A stretch of 48,759 nt of DNA, from contig USAC01000007.1 of the NCBI GenBank assembly GCA_900552475.1, positions 1-48,759 of the forward strand, read 5' to 3'. Shown one piece after another: positions 24,729 through 32,772 of the stretch. Below the pieces are notes generated by a model. That model searched no databases and was not told where the DNA came from. It saw nothing but the letters and a program-made list of their open reading frames with translations. The stretch is from an uncultured Eubacteriales bacterium (GTDB taxonomy: Bacteria > Bacillota > Clostridia > Oscillospirales > Oscillospiraceae). The position numbers were made by a program, and so were the translations under genes. Within the stretch, counting starts at the first letter, position 1. Every line of letters begins with the position of its first letter.

Positions 24729-26237
24729 TCAATTGTTGCTGCCGCCCGTGGTGCGCAGGGAGACGTCGTGATAGCCGCCCTCGACGATGCTCGTCGCGGA
24801 GACGAGCGTCAATCGCGCGTCGCGCTGCAGATCGGGGATCGTCAGCACGCCGCAGTTGCACATGGTGGACTTGACCTTGTACAGGCTCTTGGCGACGTTG
24901 TCCTGCAGGGAACCGGCGTAGGTGACATAGGAGTCGACGCCCTCCTCGAAGGCGAGGCTGCTCTTGCCGCCGAGGTCATAGCGCTGCCAGTTGCGGGCGC
25001 GGTTCGAGCCCTCGCCCCAGTATTCCTTGACGTAAGCGCCGTTGACGAGGAGTTTGTTCGTGGGGCTTTCGTCGAAACGGGCGAAATAGCGTCCCAGCAT
25101 TACGAAGTCCGCGCCCATGGCCAGCGCGAGCGTGATGTGATAGTCGTGGACGATGCCGCCGTCGGAGCAGATGGGGACATAGACGCCCGTTTCGCGGAAG
25201 TATTCGTCGCGCGCGGCGGCCACCTCGATGAGCGCCGTCGCCTGCCCGCGGCCGATGCCCTTGGTCTCGCGGGTGATGCAGATGGAGCCGCCGCCGATGC
25301 CGACCTTCACGAAGTCGGCGCCGCACTCGGCGAGGAAGCGGAAGCCGTCGCGGTCGACGACGTTGCCCGCGCCGACGCGGACGGAGTGGCCGTACCTCTC
25401 GCGGATCCAGTCGATGGTGTTCTTCTGCCAGAAGGAGTAGCCCTCGGAGGAGTCAATGCACAGCACGTCCGCGCCGGCCTCCACGAGCGCGGGGACGCGC
25501 TCGGCATAGTCGCGGGAGTTGATGCCCGCGCCGACGCAGTAGCGCTTGTCGGCGTCCTGCAGGGCGAGGGGGTGCTCCTTGTGCTCGGCGTAGTCCTTGC
25601 GGAAGACGAAGTAGAGCAGGTGATCCTCCTCGTCGACGATGGGCAGGGAGTTGAGCTTGTGATCCCAGATGATGTTGTTGGCCTCCTTCAGGCTCGTCGC
25701 GGCGGGGGCGGTGATGAGCTTTTCGCGCGGGGTCATGAACTCGCGCACCGGCAGGTCGGGGCTCATGCGCGTGACGCGGTAGTCACGGCTCGTCACGATG
25801 CCGAGGAGCTTGCCGTTCGGGGTGGCGTCCTCGGTGATGGCGACGGTGGAGAAGCCGTTTTTCTCCTTCAGGGCGAGCACATCTGCGAGCGTGTGGTCGG
25901 GCGTGAGGTTCGAGGCGCTCACGACGAAGCCGGCCTTGTTCGTCTTGACGCGGCGCACCATCGCGGCCTCGCTCTCGATGGACTGGGAGCCATAGATGAA
26001 GGACAGGCCGCCCTCCTTGGCCAGGGCGATGGCGAGCGTGTCGTTCGAGACGGACTGCATGATGGCCGAGACCATGGGGATGTTCAGGCTCAGCGGGCAC
26101 TCCTCCTGCCCGCGGCGGTAGCGCACGAGCGGCGTTTTGAGCGACACGCGGTCGGGGACGCACTCGGCAGAGGTGTAGCCGGGGACGAGAAGATACTCGC
26201 TGAAGGTATGGGACGGCTCAGAATAGTAAAAGGCCAT
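24729..26237 (-). CDS. guaB: IMP dehydrogenase
   Basis: A 502-residue TIM-barrel enzyme converting IMP to XMP, the committed step to GMP. Two CBS domains are inserted at about 103-215. The catalytic loop is GIGGGSICITRE with Cys320, slightly different from the common GPGSICTTR. Phosphate and nicotinamide sites appear as IDSSEGYSFWQ and PICSDGGIVHDYHIT, and the flap is ARNWQRYDLGGKSSLAFEEG. The form fits the roughly 500-residue Clostridia IMPDH group. The start is the ATG at 26237 after AAGGAGGAG. Its promoter is at 26308-26336. Confidence 0.92.
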   Translation of the reverse strand: MAFYYSEPSHTFSEYLLVPGYTSAECVPDRVSLKTPLVRYRRGQEECPLSLNIPMVSAIMQSVSNDTLAIALAKEGGLSFIYGSQSIESEAAMVRRVKTNKAGFVVSASNLTPDHTLADVLALKEKNGFSTVAITEDATPNGKLLGIVTSRDYRVTRMSPDLPVREFMTPREKLITAPAATSLKEANNIIWDHKLNSLPIVDEEDHLLYFVFRKDYAEHKEHPLALQDADKRYCVGAGINSRDYAERVPALVEAGADVLCIDSSEGYSFWQKNTIDWIRERYGHSVRVGAGNVVDRDGFRFLAECGADFVKVGIGGGSICITRETKGIGRGQATALIEVAAARDEYFRETGVYVPICSDGGIVHDYHITLALAMGADFVMLGRYFARFDESPTNKLLVNGAYVKEYWGEGSNRARNWQRYDLGGKSSLAFEEGVDSYVTYAGSLQDNVAKSLYKVKSTMCNCGVLTIPDLQRDARLTLVSATSIVEGGYHDVSLRTTGGSNN

Positions 26238-26307
26238 AGATGGGGCTCCTCCTTGCAATATTTTTGAGCGGGGGCATCGTTCGGTTCCGCTCGATTTTTT
26301 AAGCCAT

Positions 26308-26336
26308 ATTATAGCCCCGTGCGGCGCTTTTGTCCA
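26308..26336 (-). promoter_or_regulatory. guaB promoter
   Basis: On the minus strand TGGACA (26331-26336), a 17-bp spacer and TATAAT (26308-26313), about 70 bases upstream of the start. The leader shows no recognisable riboswitch. Confidence 0.75.
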
Positions 26337-26440
26337 GTGCCTGTCCCTACAAAAAGCGCGGGTAATTGCGGCGAATTTCCGGTCATTGCGTGCTGATCCG
26401 GCACTTCACAGGCAAAATGGGCGCGGCGGAAAAGTTTTTC

Positions 26441-26469
26441 TTGACGCGGCGGGGGAAAGGTGATATCCT
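26441..26469 (+). promoter_or_regulatory. Promoter of the glyS T-box transcript
   Basis: TTGACG (26441-26446), a 17-bp spacer and TATCCT (26464-26469), just upstream of the T-box leader. Confidence 0.6.
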
Positions 26470-26475
26470 CATCAT

Positions 26476-26641
26476 TGTTACAGGCGATGAAGGGTGCGGC
26501 AGCCCGGAGCCGCGGGAGGAAATGCCCGCCGGACGCCCCGTTACAGGCGCAAGAGTGTGGAGCAATCCGAATTCAGGTGGAACCACGGACGAGTATCGTT
26601 CGCCCTGATGTCAGTTTTCTGGCATCGGGGCGTTTTTTTTT
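26476..26641 (+). ncRNA. T-box riboswitch controlling glyS
   Basis: The T-box sequence AGGTGGAACCACGG is at 26575-26588. It is followed by a terminator hairpin, CGCCCTGATG (26601-26610) with CATCGGGGCG (26623-26632) and nine T. About 100 bases of foldable leader (stem I region) precede it. Uncharged tRNA-Gly is expected to bind the specifier loop and the T-box, favouring antitermination and glyS expression. I could not fix the GGC specifier codon by eye. The size is that of the compact glycine T-boxes. Confidence 0.9.
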
Positions 26642-26679
26642 ATTGCTGTTAAAACATTATGATAGAAGGAGACAGAACC

Positions 26680-28101
26680 ATGAACAACACCGAAAAGACC
26701 ATGGACAAAATCGTTGCCCTGTGTAAAAACCGCGGCTTTATCTTCGCCGGGTCGGAGATCTACGGCGGCCTCGCCAACACGTGGGACTACGGCCCCCTCG
26801 GCGTCGAGCTGAAGAACAACATCAAGAAGGCCTGGTGGAAGAAGTTCGTGCAGGAGAACCCCTACAACGTCGGCCAGGACGCCGCCATCCTCATGAACCC
26901 GCAGACGTGGGTCGCCAGCGGCCACCTCGCGGGCTTCTCCGATCCGCTGATGGACTGCCGCGAGTGTAAGGAGCGCTTCCGCGCCGACAAGCTGATCGAG
27001 GAGTTCTGCCATGAGCAGTCGATCGAGCTGCCCAAGCCCATCGACGCGTTCTCCCAGCAGGAGATGAAGGACTTCATCGAGGAGCACAATATCCCCTGCC
27101 CCTCCTGCGGCAAGCACAACTTCACCGACATCCGCCAGTTTAACCTGATGTTCAAGACGTTCCAGGGCGTGACCGAGGACGCGAAGAACACCGTGTACCT
27201 CCGTCCCGAGACGGCGCAGGGTATCTTCACCAACTTCGTCAACACCCAGCGCACCACCCGCCGTAAGCTGCCCTTCGGCGTGTGCCAGATCGGTAAGTCC
27301 TTCCGCAACGAGATCACCCCCGGCAACTTCATCTTCCGCGTGCGCGAGTTTGAGCAGATGGAGTTGGAGTTCTTCTGCAAGCCCGGCACCGACCTCGAGT
27401 GGTTCAACTACTGGCGCACGTTCTGCCATAACTGGCTGCTCGGTATCGGCCTGAAGGACGAAAACCTCCGCCTGCGCGACCACGACCCCGAGGAGCTGTG
27501 CTTCTACTCCAAGGCCACGACGGACTTCGAGTTCCTGTTCCCCTTCGGCTGGGGCGAGCTGTGGGGCGTCGCCGACCGCACGGATTACGACCTGACCCAG
27601 CACCAGAAGACCTCCGGCAAGGATCTGACCTACTTCGACCCCGAGACGAACGAGCGCTACATCCCCTATGTCGTCGAGCCGTCCCTCGGCGTGGAGCGCA
27701 GCGTGCTGGCCGTGCTGTGCGACGCGTATGACGAGGAGGTCGTGGACGAGGCGAAGAACGACGTGCGCGTGGTGATGCACCTGCACCCGACGCTGGCGCC
27801 CTATAAGGCGGCGATCCTGCCCCTGTCGAAGAAGCTGAGCGACAAGGCGCGCGAGATCTACGCGGAGCTGAGTAAGGACTGGATGATCGACTTCGACGAG
27901 ACGGGCTCCATCGGCAAGCGCTATCGCCGCGAGGACGAGATCGGCACGCCCTTCTGCATCACCGTCGACTTCGACACCGTGGGCGATGCGGAAAAGGCCG
28001 GCGACAACTGCGTCACCATCCGCGAGCGCGACAGCATGGAGCAGGTGCGCGTGCCTATCTCCGAGCTGAAGAGCTATCTGGCAGAGAAGCTGGCGTACTA
28101 A
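26680..28101 (+). CDS. glyS: Glycyl-tRNA synthetase (alpha2 type)
   Basis: A 473-residue class II synthetase of the single-chain (eukaryote/archaea-like) type, not the alpha2-beta2 form. It begins with DKIVALCKNRGFIFAGSEIY and GGLANTWDYGPLG; then motif 2 FRNEITPGNFIFRVREFEQM and motif 3 GVERSVLAVL; the anticodon-binding domain is the last 110 residues (HPTLAPYKAAILPLSKK). A Cys-x2-Cys pair (CRECKERF) and CPSCGKHN suggest a zinc-type knuckle. Start at 26680 after GAAGGAGA; an upstream in-frame ATG overlaps that site. Controlled by the T-box just upstream. Confidence 0.96.
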   Translation: MNNTEKTMDKIVALCKNRGFIFAGSEIYGGLANTWDYGPLGVELKNNIKKAWWKKFVQENPYNVGQDAAILMNPQTWVASGHLAGFSDPLMDCRECKERFRADKLIEEFCHEQSIELPKPIDAFSQQEMKDFIEEHNIPCPSCGKHNFTDIRQFNLMFKTFQGVTEDAKNTVYLRPETAQGIFTNFVNTQRTTRRKLPFGVCQIGKSFRNEITPGNFIFRVREFEQMELEFFCKPGTDLEWFNYWRTFCHNWLLGIGLKDENLRLRDHDPEELCFYSKATTDFEFLFPFGWGELWGVADRTDYDLTQHQKTSGKDLTYFDPETNERYIPYVVEPSLGVERSVLAVLCDAYDEEVVDEAKNDVRVVMHLHPTLAPYKAAILPLSKKLSDKAREIYAELSKDWMIDFDETGSIGKRYRREDEIGTPFCITVDFDTVGDAEKAGDNCVTIRERDSMEQVRVPISELKSYLAEKLAY

Positions 28102-28119
28102 TCACCACTTAAATATTGT

Positions 28120-28156
28120 AAAAGAATGGCAATCCGATGGATTGTCATTCTTTTTT
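28120..28156 (+). terminator. Terminator of glyS
   Basis: AAAGAATGGCAATCC pairs with GGATTGTCATTCTTT (one mismatch), followed by T. It starts 19 bases after the stop. Confidence 0.85.
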
Positions 28157-28158
28157 AC

Positions 28159-28187
28159 TTGCTATTGTTCCTGTTTTCAGATATGAT
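28159..28187 (+). promoter_or_regulatory. Promoter of the small exported protein pair
   Basis: TTGCTA (28159-28164), a 17-bp spacer and TATGAT (28182-28187), directly behind the glyS terminator. Confidence 0.55.
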
Positions 28188-28263
28188 GAGAAAAAAGGAG
28201 TGGATTCCGATGGCTTTGCTTTGAAAAGTGACGCAGCTGCCCCCGACGGAAAAAGGAGGTTCT

Positions 28264-28551
28264 ATGAAGAAATTAGCTTGTGTTCTTTTGCTGCTGGTGC
28301 TGGGCGTCTCCACAATCGGCGCGGCGTCCGCGGCGAATCCGATGCAGGTGCCCTACAGCGTCCCGGACGAGCAGGTCACCGGGCAGATGCGCACCGAGCG
28401 GCTGGCGATGCTGGAGAAATATCCGGGACTGACGATCGTCGACCCCGCGGCGATTGACCCCGGCGATGAGATCATCTATGTGGACGGTCTGGAGGGGCTG
28501 GATGCGCTGATGTCCGGCATCAGCGCCATTCACCTCTATACCGGCAGATAG
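28264..28551 (+). CDS. Small secreted protein, unknown function
   Basis: A 95-residue protein with a clear Sec signal peptide (MKKLACVLLLLVLGVSTIGA, cleavage near ASA|AN). A mature domain of about 70 residues contains VPDEQVTGQMRTERLAMLEK and DPGDEIIYVDGLEGLDALMS. It has no cysteine after cleavage, no lipobox and no anchor, so it is probably released or wall-associated. I do not recognise the family. It starts after AAAAGGAGG and is followed 15 bases later by another exported protein gene in the same unit. Confidence 0.7.
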   Translation: MKKLACVLLLLVLGVSTIGAASAANPMQVPYSVPDEQVTGQMRTERLAMLEKYPGLTIVDPAAIDPGDEIIYVDGLEGLDALMSGISAIHLYTGR

Positions 28552-28566
28552 GGGAGAGAGGTACGG

Positions 28567-29013
28567 ATGAAAAAGATAGCGCGGCTGCTGGCGATGGGAA
28601 TCTGTGTTCTGCTTGTGACGCTCCTGCTGCGGGGGTATACCGCGGCCTTCACCGCGGCCCATTTTCCCGACACGCAGCCGGGAACATACTGGACGGACGA
28701 GGACGGCATCCTCACCGTGCGGGTTTCAGACGAGCCGGTGCAGAGCAGCCGGGCCGTGAAGCGCTATGCCTGTCAGGTGTCTGTCTGCTGGAATGGGGAG
28801 CGGTATGCTGCGTCGTTCGGCCAAAATCCGCGCGCGCCGCTCGCCCTCACGCTGGAGGACGGGAGCGGAACGGCCGTGCGGGACTTCGAGTGGAACGCCT
28901 ACATGCCGAACTGCCATACGCTCCGGCTTGAGCCCGCCGACGGCTGGCAGGAGGATGCCGCGCGGCTCCTCTCCGGAAAGACAGAACTCACCCTGCACCG
29001 TATAGAAGAATGA
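28567..29013 (+). CDS. Membrane-anchored or secreted protein, unknown function
   Basis: A 148-residue protein with an N-terminal hydrophobic segment (about 5-25, IARLLAMGICVLLVTLLLRG) that may be an uncleaved anchor. The outside domain of about 115 residues is beta-rich, with two cysteines (in YACQVSVCW) and one in NCHTL. The WTDEDGILTVRVSD and LTLEDGSGTAVRDFEWNAYM stretches suggest a small immunoglobulin-like or OB-like sandwich, but I recognise no family. It starts after GGAGAGAGGTACGG and forms a two-gene unit with the upstream small secreted protein. Confidence 0.68.
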   Translation: MKKIARLLAMGICVLLVTLLLRGYTAAFTAAHFPDTQPGTYWTDEDGILTVRVSDEPVQSSRAVKRYACQVSVCWNGERYAASFGQNPRAPLALTLEDGSGTAVRDFEWNAYMPNCHTLRLEPADGWQEDAARLLSGKTELTLHRIEE

Positions 29014-29021
29014 ATAGAGTG

Positions 29022-29074
29022 ACAAAGCACAATCACCCCGGCCAATATAGCAGGGGTGATTGTGCTTTGTCAGG
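29022..29074 (+). terminator. 20-bp perfect hairpin after the exported protein pair
   Basis: Positions 29022-29041 pair perfectly with 29055-29074 (20 bp, 13-base loop). No U-tract follows; the hairpin passes straight into repeat copy 3. It may act as a 3' end-protecting or rho-independent-like structure. Confidence 0.75.
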
Positions 29075-29182
29075 AGAGAAAAATCACACAAGAAAATGGA
29101 GTTTGCTTCCTTTCTATGCTGTTATCTTACCCCGCAAACATGTCGGATTCATGAAAACGGGATGAACTTTTTGTGAATCCGC
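29070..29182 (+). repeat. Intergenic repeat, copy 3 of 3
   Basis: Begins GGAGAGAAAAATCACACAAG, contains TTTCTATGCTGTTAT and ATGTCGGATTCATGAAAA, and ends GGATGAACTTTTTGTGAATC. Again it directly follows a hairpin at the 3' end of a gene in the same orientation. It is closest to copy 1 at both ends and differs mostly in the middle 20 bases. Confidence 0.8.
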
Positions 29183-29194
29183 GCGGGGCGGGGG

Positions 29195-29223
29195 TTGTTT
29201 CGCGCGGAATTCTGCGGTATGAT
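29195..29223 (+). promoter_or_regulatory. Promoter of the flavodoxin-like reductase
   Basis: TTGTTT (29195-29200), a 17-bp spacer and TATGAT (29218-29223), 26 bases before the start codon. Confidence 0.55.
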
Positions 29224-29248
29224 GACAAGAAAAAAGGAGGAAACCGAC

Positions 29249-29869
29249 ATGAAGGTTCTGATGCTCAACGGCAGCTGCAACGAGCGCGGCTGCACCTATA
29301 CGGCGCTGGAGGAGATCGGGCGGACGCTGCGCGAGGAGGGCGTGGACTGCGAGATTTTCCAGCTCGGCGCTGACCCGGTGCGCGACTGCATCGGCTGCGG
29401 CGGTTGCGCGGGCGGCAGCTGCGTCTTCACGGATGACGGCGTGAACCGCTTTGTGGAAAAGGCGCGCAAGGCCGACGGCTTCGTCTTCGGCACGCCCGTC
29501 TACTACGCGCACCCGAGCGGGCGCGTGCTGTCCTTCCTCGACCGCGCGTTCTACAGCGGCAGCGCCGCCTTCGCCTGCAAGCCCGCCGCCGCGGTGGCCT
29601 CGGCGCGCCGCGCGGGGACGACCGCGAGCATCGACGCGCTGGGGAAGTACTTCGGCATCTCACGGATGCTGACCGTCGGCTCGACATACTGGAGCATGGT
29701 ACACGGAAACTGTCCCGCGGACGTCCTGCAGGATCGGGAGGGGCTGCAGACGATGCGCAACCTTGCCCGCGAGATGGCGTGGCTGATGCGGTGCATCGAA
29801 ACCGCCCGCGCTGCGGGCATCTGTCCCCCCGCACCCGAACGCACCGAGCGCACCAATTTCATCCGCTGA
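29249..29869 (+). CDS. NADPH-dependent FMN reductase / flavodoxin-like iron-sulfur flavoprotein
   Basis: A 206-residue flavodoxin-fold protein. The FMN phosphate loop is LMLNGSCNERGCTYTALEEI; the DCIGCGGCAGGSCVFTDD cysteine cluster follows the second beta strand, as in iron-sulfur flavoproteins; GFVFGTPVYYAHPSGRVLSF is the isoalloxazine loop. It probably reduces quinones, metals or nitro compounds with NAD(P)H; the C-x2-C-x2-C-x4-C spacing may be redox-active or bind a cluster. The ATG follows AAAAAGGAGG. It is monocistronic with its own promoter and hairpin. Confidence 0.85.
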   Translation: MKVLMLNGSCNERGCTYTALEEIGRTLREEGVDCEIFQLGADPVRDCIGCGGCAGGSCVFTDDGVNRFVEKARKADGFVFGTPVYYAHPSGRVLSFLDRAFYSGSAAFACKPAAAVASARRAGTTASIDALGKYFGISRMLTVGSTYWSMVHGNCPADVLQDREGLQTMRNLAREMAWLMRCIETARAAGICPPAPERTERTNFIR

Positions 29870-29904
29870 ACGGTTCGCGGGAAGCCAAGCAGAAATAGCG
29901 AACA

Positions 29905-29930
29905 GGCACAGCGGAAGATTCCGCTGTGCC
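29905..29930 (+). terminator. Hairpin after the reductase gene
   Basis: GGCACAGCGGAA pairs perfectly with TTCCGCTGTGCC around a tiny loop; the 3' flank (TGCTGTTGT) is only moderately T-rich. Between it and the MATE terminator, 29990-30030 carries a CCCTCCGGGAGAGGTGGC-GAGCGCAGCGA stretch like intergenic repeats common in Oscillospiraceae. Confidence 0.65.
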
Positions 29931-30032
29931 TGCTGTTGTATGATTTGATTTGTCAAAGATGAAATGCCGTACTTCCCGAACATCCCTTGCCTCGCCCTCC
30001 GGGAGAGGTGGCCGAGCGCAGCGAAACTTACT

Positions 30033-30064
30033 CCACAAAAAAAGGGCAGCGCCCTTTTTTGTGG
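30033..30064 (-). terminator. Terminator of the MATE gene (bidirectional)
   Basis: CCACAAAAAAAGGGC pairs with GCCCTTTTTTGTGG (one bulged A). The A/T arms supply a U-tract in either direction. It lies three bases past the MATE stop. Confidence 0.8.
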
Positions 30065-30067
30065 AAG

Positions 30068-31447
30068 TCACTCGCTGATAGCCGGCCCGTGCTCAGGGAG
30101 CTTTGCAATCAGCGTCTTATACATGTGGCGGAAGAACAGCAGCGACACCGTGAGGGCGGCAATCTCTGCGATGGGATAGCTCCACCAGACGAGGTCGTTG
30201 TTGCCGATGCCCGCGCCGTAGCGCGCGAGAATATAGGCCAGCGGCACGAGGAAGACGAGCTGGCGGATGATGGAGATAATCATCGAATACAGGGACTTGC
30301 CCAGCGCCTGGAATGCGCTGGTGAGCGCGATGGATGCGCCGGCCATGCAGAAGCTCAGCGAGATGATCCGCAGCGCGGGCACGCCGACGGCGAGGAGCGT
30401 GTCCGTCGCGTCAAAGATCTTCAGCAGCGTTCCGGGGATGGACAGGAAGATGCTCATGCCCAGCAGCATGATGCACGAGGCATAGATCGTGCTGCGCTTG
30501 ATCGTCTCGGTCATGCGCCTCCGGTGCTGCGCACCGTAGTTATACGCGATGATCGACACCACGCCGTTGTTCAGGCCGAAGATCGGCATGAAGATGAAGC
30601 TGTTGAGCTTGAAGTAGATGCCGAAGGCGGTCGCGGCCGTCTCCTTCGCAGAGTGGTAGGCGATGAGGATCTTGTTCATGCAGAACGTCATGACAGAGCC
30701 GATGGCGACCATCACCACGCTCGGCAGGCCGATGGCGTAGATCTGGCCGATGATCTTCCAGTGTGGGCGGAAGCCCTTAAAGTGCAGGCGGATGTCGTGG
30801 TTCTTCTTCAGATTGAAATAGAGCGCCAGCGCGCAGCCGCAGAACTGGCCGATCACCGTGGCAACGGCGGCGCCCGCGACGCCCATATTCAGCACAAAGA
30901 TGCAGATCGGGTCGAGAATGATGTTCACGATCGCGCCGAGCCCCTGCGTGTACATCGAGAGGATGGAGCGGCCCGTACTCTGCAGCAGGCGCTCGAACAT
31001 GATCTCCGCGAACAAACCCAGCGACGCGCAGCAGCAGATGCGCAGATACGTCGCGCCATTATCGACGATGTAGTCAATGCTCGTCTGGGCGGCGAAGAAC
31101 ATCCGCGCGAAGAACGCGGCGAGAATCGCGCAGATGGCGAAGCCCACGCCCGCGAGGAACACGCCGTTCGTCGCGATGTGGTTGGCGCGCTCACGTTCGC
31201 CAGCGCCGAGCGCGCGGCCCATCAGCGCGTTCACGCCCACGGCCGTACCGGTGGCAAGGCCGATCATCAGGTTCTGCGCCGGGAACGCGAGCGAGACGGC
31301 GGTCAGTGCCTGCTCGCAGATGCGGGAGACGAAGACGCTGTCGACGATGTTATACAGCGCCTGCACCAGCATCGAGACGATGATGGGCAGGGACATGTTC
31401 CAGATGAGTTTTGAAATGGGCATGGTGCCCAGCTTGTTTCCTTCCAT
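30068..31447 (-). CDS. MATE-family multidrug/cation antiporter
   Basis: A 459-residue integral membrane protein with about 12 hydrophobic segments in two homologous halves. The start MEGNKLGTMPISKLIWNMSL then PIIVSMLVQALYNIVDSVFV is typical of the NorM/DinF/MepA superfamily. Other marks are GLATGTAVGVNALMGRALGA and the second-half GLPSVVMVAIGSVMTF. It exports organic cations or drugs with Na+ or H+. Start after AGGAAGAG. The substrate cannot be told. It stands alone, pointing away from the AlaX gene terminator. Confidence 0.92.
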   Translation of the reverse strand: MEGNKLGTMPISKLIWNMSLPIIVSMLVQALYNIVDSVFVSRICEQALTAVSLAFPAQNLMIGLATGTAVGVNALMGRALGAGERERANHIATNGVFLAGVGFAICAILAAFFARMFFAAQTSIDYIVDNGATYLRICCCASLGLFAEIMFERLLQSTGRSILSMYTQGLGAIVNIILDPICIFVLNMGVAGAAVATVIGQFCGCALALYFNLKKNHDIRLHFKGFRPHWKIIGQIYAIGLPSVVMVAIGSVMTFCMNKILIAYHSAKETAATAFGIYFKLNSFIFMPIFGLNNGVVSIIAYNYGAQHRRRMTETIKRSTIYASCIMLLGMSIFLSIPGTLLKIFDATDTLLAVGVPALRIISLSFCMAGASIALTSAFQALGKSLYSMIISIIRQLVFLVPLAYILARYGAGIGNNDLVWWSYPIAEIAALTVSLLFFRHMYKTLIAKLPEHGPAISE

Positions 31448-31518
31448 GCGGCTAACTCTTCCTTTTCATCAGATTTATTCAACCTGACTATTGTAGCATG
31501 AATATCGGAAAAAGAAAA

Positions 31519-31554
31519 CCCCGAAAAAGGCGGTAAAACCAAACTTTTTCGGGG
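31519..31554 (-). terminator. Terminator of the amidohydrolase-AlaX unit
   Basis: CCCCGAAAAAG (31519-31529) pairs with CTTTTTCGGGG (31544-31554). On the minus strand it is followed by TTTTCTTTTT. Confidence 0.85.
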
Positions 31555-31614
31555 TATAAATCCACTCTATTTGACGAAATGGCCAAAATTATTTCGCGGC
31601 GCGAAGCATATGGA

Positions 31615-32763
31615 TCACAGTCCGGCGAAAAAGGCGCGGATGTCCGCCTCGGTGCAGGAGACGCTCCCCTGCGCGAAGCCGTCGCGTCCGCCGCCGCGGC
31701 CATGGAGCGCCGCGTTCATGTCCTTGACCAGTCCGCGGATGTCCTGCCCGGCGTGGATGACCGCGTAGTGATACGCGCCGTCCGCGCCCGCGAAGACGGC
31801 GCAGCGCCCGCCGCAGACCTGCGCCGCGGCGTCGCACAGGCGGCGCACGCTTTCCGGGCGCATGGCGGGCTCGATGAGCAGCACGTCGCCGCGCCCCGCC
31901 TGCTGTGCGGCGATTTCACGGAAGCGTTCTTCCTCCATCGCAGCGAGCTGCGCCTTCGTCTCGCCCAGCTCGCCGCGCAGGCGCTCGACCGCGGCGAAGG
32001 TCTTTTCGCCCTTGACGGAGAGCGCCTGCCCGATCCGGAGGTTCTGCTCCCAGCTCGCCGCGAGGGCGCGCAGCGCCCGCTCGCCGCACAGCAGCTCCAG
32101 ACGCACACCGTCGCGGAACTTCTGGCAGCTCAGGAACTTCACCAGCCCGACCTCGCCGCTGCGCATGACGTGCGTGCCGCAGCAGGCGCACAGATCCGCG
32201 CCCGGAAAGCCCGTCAGCCGTACCGGCCCCTCGAGAGCCTTCTTGCTGCGGTAGGGGATGTGCGCGAGTTCCTCGCGCGTGGGCCAGGTGATCTCGATGG
32301 CGTGGTTTTCCCAGATGTAGCGATTGGCGCGCTGCTCGATTTCGAGCACCTGCTCCCAAGTCATCTCGGCGTTATAGTCAATGGTGACGACGCTCTCGCC
32401 CATGTGAAAGCCCACGTTGTCGCAGTGGAACGCCGCGCACAGCATACCGGAGACGATGTGCTCGCCGGAGTGCTGCTGCATGTGGTCGAAGCGGCGCGCC
32501 CAGTCGAGTTCGCCCGCGACCTTCTCACCGACGGGGAGCGCGCGGTCACAGGTGTGGACAATCTCACCGGCGCGCTCCTGCACGTCGAGCACCTTCGCCC
32601 CGCCGAGCGTGCCGCGGTCGGCGGGCTGGCCGCCGCCCTCAGGGTAGAAGGCGGTTTGGTCGAGCGTCACGAGCCACGTCTTTTTCTCCTGTACGCAGCC
32701 GGTCACGCGCGCGGTGAACGCGCGGCAGTATACGTCGTCATAATAGAGCTTTTTCGTTTCCAT
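31615..32763 (-). CDS. AlaX-type alanyl-tRNA editing protein with DHHA1 domain
   Basis: A 382-residue free-standing editing enzyme that removes Ser or Gly wrongly attached to tRNA-Ala. The N-terminal barrel has LDQTAFYPEGGGQPADRGTL. The zinc site is HSGEH (98-102) and CACCGTH (192-198). A long C-terminal part with coiled coil (about 240-290) and a glycine-rich DHHA1-like domain (GRDVLLIEPAMRPESV, HGRGGGRDGFAQGS) makes it an AlaX-L form. The aminoacylation domain is absent, so it is not alaS. The start follows GAGGAGA, nine bases after the amidohydrolase stop. Confidence 0.9.
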   Translation of the reverse strand: METKKLYYDDVYCRAFTARVTGCVQEKKTWLVTLDQTAFYPEGGGQPADRGTLGGAKVLDVQERAGEIVHTCDRALPVGEKVAGELDWARRFDHMQQHSGEHIVSGMLCAAFHCDNVGFHMGESVVTIDYNAEMTWEQVLEIEQRANRYIWENHAIEITWPTREELAHIPYRSKKALEGPVRLTGFPGADLCACCGTHVMRSGEVGLVKFLSCQKFRDGVRLELLCGERALRALAASWEQNLRIGQALSVKGEKTFAAVERLRGELGETKAQLAAMEEERFREIAAQQAGRGDVLLIEPAMRPESVRRLCDAAAQVCGGRCAVFAGADGAYHYAVIHAGQDIRGLVKDMNAALHGRGGGRDGFAQGSVSCTEADIRAFFAGL

Positions 32764-32772
32764 AGCGTCTCC

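Noticed and set aside
28210..28224. Four-codon frame (MALL) with a good ribosome binding site upstream of the small secreted protein
   Set aside because: It could be a leader peptide, but it is too short to judge and there is no attenuator hairpin linked to it.
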